A stretch of DNA of 64,000 bases from Cryptomeria japonica (GCF_030272615.1 NW_026729151.1:108329-172328); one strand, 5' to 3'; positions 1-12,330 are shown, numbered from the stretch's first letter. Program-made: numbers and translations. Notes: a model not told the origin generated them from the letters alone.

Positions 1-872
1 ATTCTAAGAATGAATATTAGAAGAGATAAAGATCATAGAAAGCTCTAGCTCAACCAGAGAAAGTATGCGAACTTTGTGTTGGAGAGATTCAACATGACAG
101 ATTGTAGACAGTTAGTTGTTCTTATTCTACATGGGATAATTTTTTCTATGGAAGACTATCCAAAGTCTCTTGCCGAGATGGAGGACATGACTTGAGTTTG
201 TTATTCAATTGTTTTTGGAAGCTTGATGTATGCTATGGTCTATACGAGGCAAGACATTGCACAAGCAATGGGAGTCCTTAGTTGGTTTATGGATAATCCA
301 AGACGGGTACATTGGGATGCAATGAAGAGAGTGTTCAGATATTTGTGGGGTACTTCCGAGTATTCCTTAGGTTTCCATGGTAATTTTACTAGACATTGAT
401 ATTCCTTGAGTATTCAGGGGTATTTTGACTTTGATTGGGCAGGTGAGATTGATAGCAGAAGATCCACCAGTCGATATGAATTAATGATGTTTGGTGGTGC
501 AATAAGTTGGATGAAAAAGAGACAATTTGTAGTTGTTTTATCCACAACTGAAGCTGAGTGCATGGTAGCTACTCATTCTTGCAAAGAGGCCATTTGACTT
601 AAGATACTGTGTTCAACATTGGATTTAATGCGCGACATGTCATTATCTATTGTGATAACCGGAGTGTCATTTGCTTGGCAAAGAATCCTACTTTCCATGC
701 CAGAACAAAGCACATTAACGTCCAGTTTAATTTTGTTCGTGATATGATGGAAGATGGAAAGGTGAAGTTGGAAAATGTAGGCACTTTGGTGAATGTTCTT
801 GATGCATTGAAAAATCCAATGAGCACTGAGAAGTTCAAGTGGTGTGTTGGTTCGACGGGCCTTGGGACCTAA
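1..872 (+). pseudogene. Copia pol 3' part (end of RT and RNase H), copy A
   Basis: This is the decayed C-terminal part of a Ty1/Copia polyprotein. The end of the RT connection domain is readable around 1-330, including GSLMYAMVYTRQDIAQAM. It is followed by RNase H with FDFDWAGEIDSRRSTSRY (about 424-480), LSTTEAECMVATHS (538-580) and the CDNRSVICLAKNPTFHARTKHI segment (653-720), so the usual copia order is kept. In-frame stops (near 46, 195, 399 and 597) and a frame change near 600 make it non-functional. Several stops fall where the family has Trp, for example the TGA before LKILCST. The 5' two thirds of the element lie beyond the window edge. The intact-order counterpart is at 36,020-41,791. 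Confidence 0.93.
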
Positions 873-917
873 GCTATGATATGATGACTCCTATAAGGTC
901 TTTGTCAAGTGGGATAT

Positions 918-1549
918 TGTAGGGATTAAGGTGCCTCAACCTTAGGAATCCCAAGTGGTCTTTAATTAATTATTTAATTGGTCCTGTGTGATGATTTTAA
1001 TTAATTTAATGTTATAATATAAATTTCCAAAGTGAAAGGAACAAGAGTTGAGGAGAAAACATAGTTGTGACACTTGTCCCAAGGAAGGAACTTTGGAGAA
1101 GAAATTTTCTTTTGGTCTCTTCAAAACTCCGCCCTTGCAACAAGTGGCTGCATGGTTTGTTTTCCTTTCTTGTGCGTTCTTTTCGAAATATTTTCAGCGA
1201 GACCAAATCTTCCACATGGGTAGACTTGGAGAAAAATAGAAAGTTCTATTTTGGATATCACATTTGATGACACCTGCAAGATCATAGACTTTGCGTATTG
1301 TTTGTAATATTTTTTTTACTGTAAGACAATTTATCTGTGCTTTGGTGTGGTGGGTTTTCTCCTGAAAGGATTTTACCAAGTTAAATCTTCTTTGTTATGT
1401 GTTTATGATAAATCTGAAATTTATTTGTTTGTGTTTTTATTTTATCTATATAACATTGTTCAGGGGTTTGCAAAGAAATTTGCCTTCTCTCCTTGGGGTT
1501 TTGCATTAGGAAGGTTGTTTCTACTCCTTTGCTTTCCTTTTATTTTACA
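918..1549 (+). repeat. 3' LTR of the Copia element, copy A
   Basis: The LTR begins TGTAGGG right after a purine-rich tract (aagtgggatat) and ends with CA at 1548-1549. It is nearly identical to 41,161-41,791 and more distantly similar to the 5' LTR at 36,020-36,896. It lacks the ~250-bp stretch with the TATA box that the 5' LTR carries. Confidence 0.85.
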
Positions 1550-1961
1550 GATAGTATCTTTTGCATTTTATAATTATTTCCCACCAATACTGGGTTGTTA
1601 GATACTATACAGTCACCAAAAATATGGACATGTGATTACAGCCATGAGAGGATGACCTCTATTTAATTGCATTGACAGTAATGAAAACCACTTGGTATGA
1701 TATGAAGTAGCAACTCTAAAAAATATCAATCATGAAATTTAGGTTTGAGAATGAATGAGTAAATGTTTTTAATCATGTCTACGAGGCCAAACGGTCTATT
1801 GGATTCATGGATAGTTAGAAACAAAAATTTTGCATAGTCCAAAACAAAATGCGTAAATCTCCTTTTCATTCTACATCTTGGACCTAGAAATATGCAACTC
1901 TTATTCTCTTATCTTCTTCAAACAAATTACCCAAGTTGTTCACTTTTAGTGTGTCAATATA
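1550..1961. other. Non-coding spacer between LTR and LINE
   Basis: No coding signal or recognisable element is seen. The stretch is AT-rich and ends in a T-run that probably represents the poly(A) tail of the minus-strand LINE. The same sequence is at 41,792-42,203. Confidence 0.6.
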
Positions 1962-4900
1962 ATTTTTTTTGGATGAATAGGCAATCCATTAAATAAGTAA
2001 TAGGTTTACACTATTTACCAAAAAAAGGGGCGGGAGGAAAAGATCACTCCTCCAGAGTCACACGAGCCCAGCTCAGAAAAAAGGAAACAACTTACAATGT
2101 CATAAACATAAAAAAAGCCTAAGCGGATAAAGTAGTAGGAGTGGAAGGAGGCGGATGATCCAAATCATTCTTTTTACCCCATACATTAGCAGGGTTATAA
2201 GGGGGGTCTGGAAGACTCCACCCATCCTCATCAGCCTCACCATCACCTTCATTGTCTTTCCACGAAGGAGATATTGCCAAAGCAAGTTGAGGAACCACCT
2301 TGGTGAAACTGAGCCAACCAAAGTCTAGCTAATCAAATCCATCAGGAGCCAAAAAGGTACCACCACCCATAGGTCACCCAGAAGAAAAGACACCATGATC
2401 CAGAGATACAGAACGATGATGCAGGAAATCCCTCCACCCACCAGAGTGGTGACGAGGAGCCTGGGAACAAGGCATGTGAGAACCGCAAGACTAAGAGTTG
2501 CAACCATGCCAATGGCCACTAGCTAGAGAATGGTCACCGAAGGCAATAGAATCTAGTGAAACTCTAGCAACCATATATGGGGCATTACCCCAATGATCAG
2601 GTAAATCCTGTAAGTGGCCCAGCTCCAGAGCTACTTTATTGGCCTGCACCTGGATCTGTAACATCACATTATTGCATATGCAAGATTTAGTGTACAAAGA
2701 AACATGAATATCAAGAGAGATATGAGAAAATAGAAAAACATTTCTATCTTTCTATAAACTGGAGAGGATTTCCATCCTGAAAAACATGCCAAACCTAGGT
2801 GAATTTGAAGGGAAGCCATGGGGAATCTACTAGCAAAACCATGTGCCAAGAAAAGGGTTCAGGTTGAAATGGCTTTAAAAAATCATGAATACAAACCCAC
2901 AACTGTTGAGCTATTTTATAGAACTAGAAGAGATGCATCAAGGTCTCAAGCATCTCAAAAAAGGGATAGTGTGGTTAGGCACCCAAAGATGCCTGAGATG
3001 AGAGCCAATAGGCAAGCATTGCAAAATAGTACACTAGGAAAAATGGGCTACCTTAGGCTCAATAATGGCAGACCAAAGAGTCTGAAATTTGTGATGCCAA
3101 ATACTCTTCGAATACTGCAAATGCCATCTACAATTCAAGGTGGTAACCATAGGCAAATGAGTCACAAGACAGTGGTAACCCATCTTGGGTTTATAATTGC
3201 AAAAAGAAGTGTTGGGACACCAATGCCAATTTTTCCACCAAGGCCTCATAAAATGAATACCAATTTTGTATAGCATCTTCAAAGGCAAATCAAAGAGCAC
3301 AAGCTCAAATGTCTGCTGATCTGGTCGAGCAAGGTGAAACTGGATCTGTAAATTTTCCTAAGAGTGTATACTCATAGTTGTATGAGAAAAAAGGTCACAA
3401 GGAGTAGAGATGCCACATTTATGAAAACGCAGAGCATGCACTCCAGGGACATGAGCGAAAGGGATCCCTTGAAACTGAATGAGAGGCGACTACCAAATAT
3501 TGTGCTACTTGAAAGAAAGACCATCACGAAATCCTAGACCATCCCAATGAAGCCAAGGCTTCATAGCTTCCCAGCCACACCAAATGCTTTTAGAAAAAAA
3601 AAGTGCCTTGAATGCACATTGCGTCTTTCATAAGAAGAAAACCAATCCCCTTCCAAGCTGACCTATTAACTGGGTGTCCTGAAGAAATACAATTCTGGAG
3701 CAACACTTTCCATGCTTTGTTGCCAGGAATATCTCTAATTACCCCTTTCACACAGAGGGATAAACCTTGTTTCTGACTGGACAAGAGGCGAAGTCCTCCA
3801 AGGTCTCAAGGGAGACAACATAAATCCTAAGCAACTCTGTGAAACAAATGATTATATGTGCCATTGGCCCATAGAAAGTCCCTCAAGATATTATCCAATT
3901 TACAATAAGACGCTCTATAAGGAGCCCAACATGAGGAGTAATAAACATGAGTAGCAACAATAACTTTTGAACAAATCTAGAATTTACCAGCCAAAGAAAG
4001 AGGCTTGGTAATCCAGTAAGAAAGCTTCTTCTCGATCCTTGCAAGCACCGCATTCCAAAGGGAAACAATAGACCCTTGAAAGGCAAAGGGAATGCCCAGG
4101 AACTGAAAAATTTCCCCATTTTGAATCTATTTCCAACCAAACTGGGATAGCCAAAGGGGGGTAGGAAGAAAAGAATTCCTGCAATACTGGGTTTTGTGCC
4201 ACTGAATAGCCGACCTAGAGGCTAAACAAAAAATTTCCAAACAATGAAGGGCTTCTTTGGCATTATTTTCCTCTTTGAGGAGAGTGAGAAATAAATCATT
4301 TGCAAAATGGCCATTAACAGGCTGAGAAGGTGAGTTGAACAGAGAAATCCCCCTGACACGTCCAGCAGAAATGACGAAGGCAACAAAATACCTAAAACCT
4401 TCCACAGCAAGCACATACAAGGATGGTGCAAGAGGGAATCCTTGGCGGATGGATCTATGAAGATCAAAAGATAAAGAGTGGCTACCATTAATGATGATGC
4501 AAGCAGAAGCATCACCAAAAATTATTTGAATAGACTGAATGAAGCGAGGACCAAAGCCTATATCTTTAAGCTTAGCAAGAATAAAAGGCCATTCAATTCG
4601 ATCATAAGCTTTAGCAAAATCAATTTTAATAAAAAGGGCTTTCTACGAAGAGCATCCGGCCCTTTCAATACCTTCACAAACCACAATAATATTTTCTAGA
4701 ATAAACCTGGATTTAATAAAACCAGTTTTCTCAGCTCACACAATATGCAGAAGCAAATGTCTGATTTTGAGCGCCAAGGCTTTCACAATTATCTTATAGG
4801 AGACATTAAGCAATGTAATTGGTTGCCAATTACAAATATCTTCTAGATCACCAACTTTGGTAATGAACACTAATACATTTGGTCTATAATTCCAATGGAG

Positions 4901-5190
4901 GTTTCCGATGGAGAAGGTATATTGTGACCAAATTTGATTTTTTTTAAGAAATGCACGAATTCGTCAAAATTCTGATGATAATTTCACATTTGGCTTCAAC
5001 AGAGAAGACATTAGCAATGAAATTTGTTTTTTTTTCAAAAAAGTGCCCTTGTTTGTCGAAATTGCGAGGACAATGGGCATTATACTTAAAAATAAAAGAG
5101 GGCAAGTCATTTGTGACATTTGCAATCTTGCGCAGGCTTCCTCGTCGAGCTCAACCCCTAGAAAGATCAAACGGCACACTCAACATTTGA
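1962..5190 (-). mobile_element. Decayed LINE (non-LTR retrotransposon), copy A
   Basis: A minus-strand non-LTR element with no LTRs. Its 3' end is probably at the T-run near 1,962-1,970, the complement of a poly(A) tail. The readable protein covers the reverse transcriptase and C-terminal region. No endonuclease domain is recognised upstream, so the element is likely 5'-truncated. The right limit (4,930-5,190) is uncertain because reading frames there are not recognisable. It lies head-to-head against the plus-strand Copia remnant and is duplicated at 42,204-45,440. Confidence 0.85.
2990..4930 (-). pseudogene. LINE reverse transcriptase, copy A
   Basis: Reading the minus strand from about 4,930 gives the RT N-terminal motif NWQPITLLNVSYKIIVKALA, then TGFIKSRFILENIIVVCEGI, the catalytic-block segment FIKIDFAKAYDRIEW, and IRQGFPLAPSLYVLAVEG. 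The second catalytic block reads HFANDLFLTLL where active enzymes have F-A-D-D, so one catalytic Asp is lost. Downstream frames carry LINE-like C-terminal text (NIPGNKAWKVLLQNCI, GWEAMKPWLHWDGLGFRDG). There are many frameshifts and stops. A TAG at 4,643-4,645 (minus strand) replaces the CAG present in copy B, so this copy decayed further after the duplication. Confidence 0.88.
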
Positions 5191-7640
5191 GGTAGAATCT
5201 TCACCTTCATTTCGGATTTGCACAACATTTGCATGAGGAATTTTGGATTTGCATAATATTTGCATAATTTATGGAATTGCTTGTGTAGAATCTTCACGAT
5301 TCGAGGTAGCTGAATCTTCGCCTTCATTCATTGATATGCATATATGAGAAATTGTGTGCGTCTCACCCATTGCTTGAGCTATCCACTGCATTTCACAACT
5401 ACCCTTGCTTTGTCGTTCCTAGGTCATCAGAAGTCTTTTAATGTTGCCCCCATGCCTCGGTTGTCGATGTTCAGTCTTCCCATTTCGCCACCATGAATTC
5501 TATACACCCCGGAGGGAAATCGACCTCTGCTTCTCTTTTCTCTCTCTCCCACCCTGCCCCTACCATGGCACTAGGACGTATACACGGCGAAGAATGAGCT
5601 TACCAATTCTAGGGACATATCTAGCATAGGAAGAAGATATGCCTAAGTCTAAGAGCATACTATAAAGCATCTAATTTTAAGAGACTCGATTATTACAGTC
5701 ATGATCAAACATAACATGCATCTTTCCAAAGAATTAGTTTCACGAAGATGTGTCTAGGCCTAGAAGACAAAAAAAGTAGCTATAAGTTACAACAGTCAAA
5801 AGCATAGGGATATATAACTATGATTAAGAATTAAAAGGAGTAAACGATAGTCTAAGTCAGATTTTATAGTGAAATGAAGTGCATGTTGTCACACTAGTCT
5901 TATCAATTAAAATGATTGTCTTTCATCATTAACTTCGAATAAAACAATGACATCGTCACCATGCTAGATCACATTTAAAATAGTTTCAGATGGGAGTCAC
6001 GGTTATTTTAACTGTCACAAAGTACACATTCATGAAGTATTAAATAGAATAGCCAAGACAGAGGTCCTCATGAGAGGAATACAAGAAGTTCATTGTATGT
6101 GTAAACAGTCTTTAGGATTACAACACACAAATTTTCATTTACAATCAAAGATCACAATGATAGTGAAGACCTACATAGTCCTAGAGGAAGTAAAGGGACA
6201 ACCCAGGCTTGTGATTTGGGTTCAATATCAACATCAATGAATACCATAGAAGTAGTGATAGAAAAAACAATGTATATACTACTTGTTACTATTTTGTGGC
6301 TGTCTCTTTTTTATAGGCTTTGTCCTAACTTTTTCTCTTTGGTTGGGTTGTCACTGAGATTTACATTTCAAACCTTTGCCCATTATCTCACTATTATTAA
6401 TTTGGCTAGGACTGTTATCACTTGTACTTTTCCATGTGTATTTGGTTCTTATTGTGTATCATCTTCTCATGACTTCTTCAGGAGGCTGACACAACACTAT
6501 CCTAGAAGATCTTTACTATATTTTCAATGAAACTTGGGTTTTTTACTTCCTATTCACTATTTTGTTGGTGTAGCTATTCCTTTCTATGTCTTCTTGTAAT
6601 TTGTGCTTCAAAGTGATGTGTTGCTCACAATTGTTTTCCTTAGACCTATACATAAGGCTTGTCATTGTCATCTACATACCGCAGTTATACTATGCTCTCA
6701 GACTTAGGCATATCTGTGTTTCCTTGTACATTTATAAATGTGCATGAGAGTCATCTTGAACCAGTTCTAGGGAGGTATCTAGAAGAGGAAGCTTCATAAC
6801 ATTACACTTTGTGTTAATATGTTCCAAACATATATGTAAATAAAAAATTGAAAAATATACCTCAATTTTGAAATGCTTTAATGTTTCTAGAACATGTTAG
6901 TGTATGCTTTTATCATAGAAAAACATAATGTAGTTGATCATAACTGATGTAACAAAGTTGTATCTTTGAATGTCTTGTTCCTTGATTATAGATCTATGCT
7001 CAATTGATTTGAATTGCTTGATTGAAAACTTGGTAGATGTGGGTTGGAGTTAATAGGGGTTTGAAATGAGAAATAGACTTGTATCTATATGCAACTTGCA
7101 CCTTTTCAAATTGAACTTTTCGAAAAGTCCAAATTTGGAGAGGAAATTCCTACTATTTGTGAATCCAACATTCATCTTTCAAATTTTAGGTCCAATTGCC
7201 ATGAATAAGGGTTCCCAAGACCCTAGTCCTAGAACATTATGCCATGAGGAACATCATGAGTAAGGGAATGAACCAAATTTATTGAAACGTTCTGAAACCT
7301 AAGTATAATTAGGCATAAATAAGGCACAACCACTAAAGTGAGTCCAAACCTAGTGTATATTTATAAAGAGATACAACTTATGATGCAATATTTAGCCCCC
7401 TCTTAGCAAGAGTCTAAAATTATGCTCATGTACTCTTGGGAAAATATGGAGAAACCAAATATTCTTTCACCAAGATATTGAAGAGTCAAGATGACTACAA
7501 GTTTGGAAAGGTGGTAGCTCCCAAGACTTATGAAATTCTCAATCTACAATATTGAGATAAAAGGGAAGTACAAAGTGAGTAATATGAGAAACATTGGTAA
7601 CATACATGGAGCATGCAAAACACAAAGTTATGACATTTAG

Positions 7641-7806
7641 AACTAGTAAGATTCATATATTCTCACTAGGAACCATGTCAAAAAGACAAGGCATAGATCT
7701 AGGACTAGTAAGATCCTTATATAGTTACTAGGAGTCATGTCAGAGACACATAAAGCATGATGCCCAAGTTAGTAAGATCCTCTAATACCTAGTCATAGAT
7801 CACATT
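7641..7806 (+). repeat. Degenerate ~60-bp tandem repeat
   Basis: Three imperfect units share the core actagtaagatcc/t, then actaggagtcatgtca, then agacacataaagc-like text. They start near 7,644, 7,702 and 7,767, and the third unit is shortened. The same array occurs in copy B near 47,875-48,040. Confidence 0.6.
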
Positions 7807-8697
7807 CTAACAACAAATAGAAGGTCATATCTTGGTAACCTAACTAGTCCATGAGTAGTGGCTCAAAATGTTATCAAAGCTAGGTTAGGTTAGGAGCCCC
7901 AAGAACCTATAATGTGTCTTATAATCAGTGTTGAAAATAATCTACACTCAATCCAACAATGGAATGGTAAGAAAGTGGGCAGTAGCTCAATGGTAGAAAA
8001 ATATATTAACAAATAGAATGCCTTAATTTGGATTCCTAGCTATTTTATGAGTATTAGCTTAACATTTTCATGTGTAAATAACATCTACTCCCACCTTTAC
8101 CATAGATCCAACTTCGACCATTTCTCCTTCCACAACCTCTAGTCACCTTCATGTACCAAAGCCACTAGTACCACACCTTTAGTACTTATATCCTTCACTT
8201 ATCATCCACCATATGCCCTACTTATCAAATTTATTTCTTCTACATGTAAAAGCCATATGCACAAGATGGAATGACAATTGGTAGATGTAAAAGCCATATT
8301 CCACAACCTTTGCTAAAATCCTTTATGCCAGTGCCAAAATGTGAGGTTTGTAACAAGCTGCGACATCCATCAAAGCATAATAGAGATGAGATTTTTAACA
8401 AGATGGAATATCAAACAATGTAGGAAAGCATCGATTAAAAATAAATACAAGATTGCAGTTTATAGAGTTTACTTCATTTTGTCTTTTTGTGGCATTGAAT
8501 TTCATAGTGTTTTAAAGAACATATCATAGTTTTTCCAGCCTAGTGTTTACCGAGAGGAGTAAATAATGTATAGTTTGGTCTCCCATGCATATAAATTCAC
8601 CCAAATGTGTGGGAAGACCATTGTTCATGCTATGTATCATATTATGTTGTGTGCAGGGCTCCAAATTAGATTTGGTACATGTTTGGGCATGAGGACA

Positions 8698-8721
8698 GTC
8701 TGATATCTCTATGTATCAGAC
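8698..8721. other. Perfect 8-bp-stem hairpin
   Basis: GTCTGATA (8,698-8,705) is followed by an 8-base loop and TATCAGAC (8,714-8,721). A second copy of the motif lies at 9,090-9,113, where one stem base is mutated (TATCACAC). In copy B the second hairpin is perfect (49,324-49,347). Function unknown. Confidence 0.6.
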
Positions 8722-9701
8722 AGTAAAAAGTAGTAAGAGTGAAGAATTTGGTGGAAAGACCAAGCGATAGGTATTTTGAAGTGGTTGATGACAAAGAGAG
8801 GGGTCAAGGGACCCTATGAAACCTTCGCAAGGGTTTGTGTATCAAAACCAAATGAAATAGATTAAATTTCTATGATTGTCCTAAGGGTATTGATTGTCAC
8901 AGTCATAGTTTTACTAGTGATATTATTTTTGTTTTGACAGAGTTGTGTTTGTAAACATAAGTGTGGACATGTAATGGATTCATGAGATGTCTTAAGACTA
9001 CATCAATACTTAACAACAACATAGTGTGTAGGCACCTAAAATATGAAAGGACTACATATTGTAAGGCGTGTGTGATGATGCCATGAAAGGTCTGATATCC
9101 CTATGTATCACACTGAGAAAACCAGTGAAAGACAAACAAAAAAATGCATTGAGAAGGCAAAAGGTTCAATTGCCTAATGTTTGTTGTTGAAGTGATGTGT
9201 GGGGACCCTGCCAAGTCAAATACCTTGTTGTAGTTTCAAAGTGTGGAAAAAGAATAAGCATTTTATTTACCGTCCTAATAGACCATCCATCATAACAATG
9301 ATTACCAATGATGTGTGTGTTACAAACAAAGGTCTAGAGGAAGGCGCTTTCTATTGTAATACCAAGTGAGTGTTCATAGACCTTGTGTAGGGTCCTCCAA
9401 TACTAGAGTAAGGAGTTCGAAGCCTAAATACATTGATTTGGCCTTGTGGCCATCAATCAGTGTTGACCCAATAGGAGAAGTCTTGAGACTGATAATTTTG
9501 GAAGTTTGGCATTGTTGAGAGCCAACACCTGTGTAAACCCCGTCTTCACGTATTATGATTAGTTGCCATGATACTTGACCCTATCCTCATGGTGTTGGCT
9601 CCATTCATATTGGTGTGTTTTGTTGAAGAAACATGATGTGAGAAGTTTGATGTAGAGGCAAGGGTAGAACTCAGTATTTCATATTAGTGATGTACAACTT
9701 C

Positions 9702-10090
9702 TTATTAATAACTTCTTAAAATAGTTATGTACTATTCCAACTTAGAGATTGAGCTCAAGATTACGAAAATATTCCATTATAATTTTTGGCCCATCATCGA
9801 GAGTCATTGCCCATTTGGACAACCTACCCACCACATCGTTTCTTGATCTAATCGCATGCCAAAATTCAAATTCCTCAAAAGTTTCTAATAAATGCTTGGC
9901 AATAGTTATATATTTATTCAAATTTCAAGCATGTATTTCACCCTTTTTTATTGCATAATAATAATCAAGGAATTTCCTTCAAGCTGTATTTTCAAGAAGC
10001 CCAATTTTTTTTCAGCATTTTCAACTCTTCAATAGCTGTCTAAGCCTCGACATCATTGTTCTTTCCCTCCACAAGTTTTGAAGCTCATAT
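9702..10090 (-). pseudogene. LINE-type RNase H relic, minus-strand arm, copy A
   Basis: The minus strand of this segment matches the plus strand of 19,533-19,913 almost base for base. It therefore encodes the same broken RNase H-like domain (RVT_3 type found at LINE C-termini), with readable text such as AIEELKM and IQLEG. The two arms are an inverted repeat of about 385 bp about 9.4 kb apart. Stops and small indels make it non-coding. Homology stops abruptly at about 10,090, inside the domain. Confidence 0.75.
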
Positions 10091-10631
10091 TTGGATCCGT
10101 TTTAGGGAGCATGTCCAAATCTTCTTATGTTGCTCAGATCTAGGTGTGTGCCTCAATTTGATGACTATAGCTCACTGTTTCCGCATGTTTACCTTCATTT
10201 TCAACACTTTTCCCTAATTTCAGCATTTCAACTCACAAAAGAGGGTAAACAAATTCACACGCCCTTGAATCCAATTAGAATTCAGTCCTTATCATTAGTG
10301 GTTTGTTATTGAATCTATTGGATTCACCCCTCTTTTGAATGTCATTGCAAATTAGCGGTTTTTATATATCGAATGGTGGAAACCCTAATTTTTCACCATT
10401 ACAGAGATGAAATATGTCTTATTATATTTCATATAAATGTTTTAGATATGTTTTATACTAATTAATTATAATTTCATTATATCAAAATAGTCGTTTTTCA
10501 TATATATAACTATTTGTATAGCTTGTTTCACATAAAAAATCTTAAATCATTTATTTCTTTTTATATTAAAGTAATGTATGTCCATTATAAAATTTAAATA
10601 TTATTTTAATTTTATTTATTTTGATCATTTA
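10091..10631. other. AT-rich non-coding stretch
   Basis: No coding or structural signal is recognised. AT content is very high from about 10,380 onward. Matching DNA is at 50,325-50,865. Confidence 0.5.
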
Positions 10632-11215
10632 TTTGTCATTCTTCTCTAAAATAAAAATAAAAATAAAATAAATATTTCTCTTGACTATTCTACATAATCA
10701 TTTGTTCACTTATTTGTATAAGCATAAGTTTATTAGAAAATTATAGAACAAACTCCTTAAAAATATAAATTGTTGTTTTTTCTCTAAAATAAAATAAATA
10801 ATAAATAATAATTCTATTACCTACTCTCCACAACAAGTTATTTGCTGAAGGGCATAAATTTAGTGTACAACTATAGAATTAACCTTTTAGAAATGCCCCA
10901 TTCTCTCCTAAAACCCAAAAAAAGAAAATAATATTTTCTTACCTACCTGACAACTATCTCATCACACGCTGCTCACGAGGCATATGTTTAGAGAAAAATT
11001 ATACAAACAAATCCTTGAAATCTTAACAACTCTATGTAACCATTGGATCACTTATTTGGCACAACTTATTGGATCACAAGATAGGCAACTCCTTGAAAAA
11101 TGAAATTATCGGTTTTCCTTGAAAATAAAACAATGTTTCTCTTACCTACCCTTCTTAACTATTGGATGGTTTAAATTAAACCATTAATTTTCCCTACCTA
11201 CCCACTACCTACTTT
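10632..11215 (+). repeat. Degenerate minisatellite, copy A
   Basis: Four decayed units each carry ttctctaaaataaa-like text, then cttacctac, a cacttatttg-like core, and ttagagaaaaattatagaacaaactccttgaaa-like text. They begin near 10,632, 10,780, 10,905 and 11,100, with unit length between about 125 and 200 bp. The same array is at about 50,866-51,448 in copy B. Confidence 0.5.
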
Positions 11216-11459
11216 GAGTAATTTCTATTTAGACATTCAACTATTTATTTTTCTCCATGGCTCAATTTCTTCTAATGTGTCTTGTATCTAATTGCATTCG
11301 CTTGTTTGAATGGCCAAGAAGGTACAAAACTTGTGGATTAGGAGTAGAGTGTGTTCAGAATTTTAATGTTGCTGTGCTATGACAATAAAAAGCTTTCAAT
11401 GGATGGAGGAAAGTAAATCTTTCAATTTTGAGTTCATTTTTTCCCCTTTTTGAATATAG

Positions 11460-11978
11460 AGTCTAGGTTGTTTCATTCCTCGAGTGTGGTGGAGAACACC
11501 AACAATAGGGAGGAGACAAGTAGAAGTAATGTGTCATCAAGATGGAGGTCAAGAAAGGTAAGTATTATATTTCCTTTGTCCTTAATAGTTTTATTCAAAA
11601 CTAGTAATTATGTCAAGAGGCATGTACAATGAAGTCAAAATGTCCCTAAACAAAAATCCATTTTTGAAACAATTTGACATGCGAATGAGAGGTAAATGCA
11701 TGAAATATGTTATGTTTCAGTTTTTGTGGAAGTGTTGTTTTATTATTCCAAATAAAATAGAACCCTCACCACTTGGTGTTTAGTATTTAGAAAAAACATT
11801 TATTTTACAGATGATTCTCTTCTATTATAAGATATCTCTATTATTTTTTACATATATTTTTTAAATATTTGATATACTAATATTATAAAATTCATATATA
11901 TACTGATTCATGTTCATGTGCATGCAGGAAGGAGAAGATAATGGTAGATTTTTATTGCAGAAATTATGCAATAAATGA
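11460..11978 (+). CDS. Possible two-exon gene end, unidentified
   Basis: A pyrimidine-rich tract followed by tag (ending 11,459) could be a 3' splice site. The open frame then reads through HSSSVVENTNNREETSR and SRWRSRK to a good donor, AAG|GTAAGT, at 11,557/11,558. The next acceptor-like gcatgcag ends at 11,927. Joining there keeps the frame and gives EGEDNGRFLLQKLCNK and a TGA at 11,976-11,978. No upstream exon or start codon is found and the protein family is not recognised. Copy B (51,693-52,211) keeps both splice sites and the frame, with one Ser-to-Arg change. It could be a gene fragment or chance. Confidence 0.25.
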
Positions 11979-12030
11979 TTTGTAATTGATATTGCATCCT
12001 GATAGAAAAAGTTTATTACAATATTATTGT

Positions 12031-12330
12031 GATCCCAGAACAAGCCAAAGCCGCTACATGGATACTGAGAACCCCATGCAGCCACTCCTGGAGGTTGCCT
12101 CGGGTCTGCCATGTGGCCGAAACCATTATCTGCACTGTGCTCGGAGGAGACAGATTGGGCCTGTTTTATGAGAGCAAACGGAATCGTCTGCGCCAGGCAA
12201 CCAACCCTGGCGTGGCGGCTACTTTTCATGAAGGTACCAGATTATATATATCTTTGTTGGGAACGTTTCTGCCGGCCCCTTCTTCCTCTGGATCCTCTAG
12301 CTGGGGCTCACCATAAGGGCAGGTTGTGAG
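12031..12330 (+). pseudogene. AHL (AT-hook/PPC) pseudogene fragment, left arm, copy A
   Basis: This is a GC-rich relic of a type-I AHL nuclear protein. Frames shift repeatedly, but the family text is readable in order. SQNKPKP is the end of the AT-hook signature G-S-K-N-K-P-K. ENPMQPLLEVASG follows, then CHVAETI, CARRRQIG, ANGIVC, RQPTNPGVAATFHEGTR, YISLLGTFLPAP and SSSWGSP. AHL proteins bind AT-rich DNA through the hook and oligomerise through PPC. Here the PPC C-terminal half is absent and the frame ends at a TAA. It is inverted relative to the neighbouring fragment at 12,331-12,600. A 15-bp perfect match in inverse orientation (12,177-12,191 with 12,370-12,384) marks the pair. Confidence 0.82.

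Larger units (their letters stand above)
5191..9701. other. 4.5 kb of non-coding DNA with minor repeats, copy A
   Basis: I recognise no gene here. Open frames such as 6,216-6,530 (104 codons, hydrophobic, Leu/Phe-rich) are conserved in copy B only because everything is, and they match no family I know. The stretch contains a degenerate short repeat (7,641-7,806), a tRNA-like A-box text near 7,979 and two small hairpins (8,698 and 9,090). The same DNA is at about 45,430-49,935. Confidence 0.6.

Noticed and set aside
2818-3273. 151-codon plus-strand frame
   Set aside because: It is the antisense shadow of the minus-strand LINE coding region; the minus strand carries the recognisable LINE text.
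6216-6530. 104-codon hydrophobic frame conserved in copy B (46,456-46,770)
   Set aside because: Conservation is expected from the duplication. There is no family resemblance, no splice or promoter support, and composition fits T-rich non-coding DNA.
9749-9958. 69-codon plus-strand frame, with near-identical frames at 19,661-19,870 (minus), 49,983 and 59,195
   Set aside because: It is the antisense of the RNase H relic. Its apparent conservation reflects the inverted repeat and the duplication.
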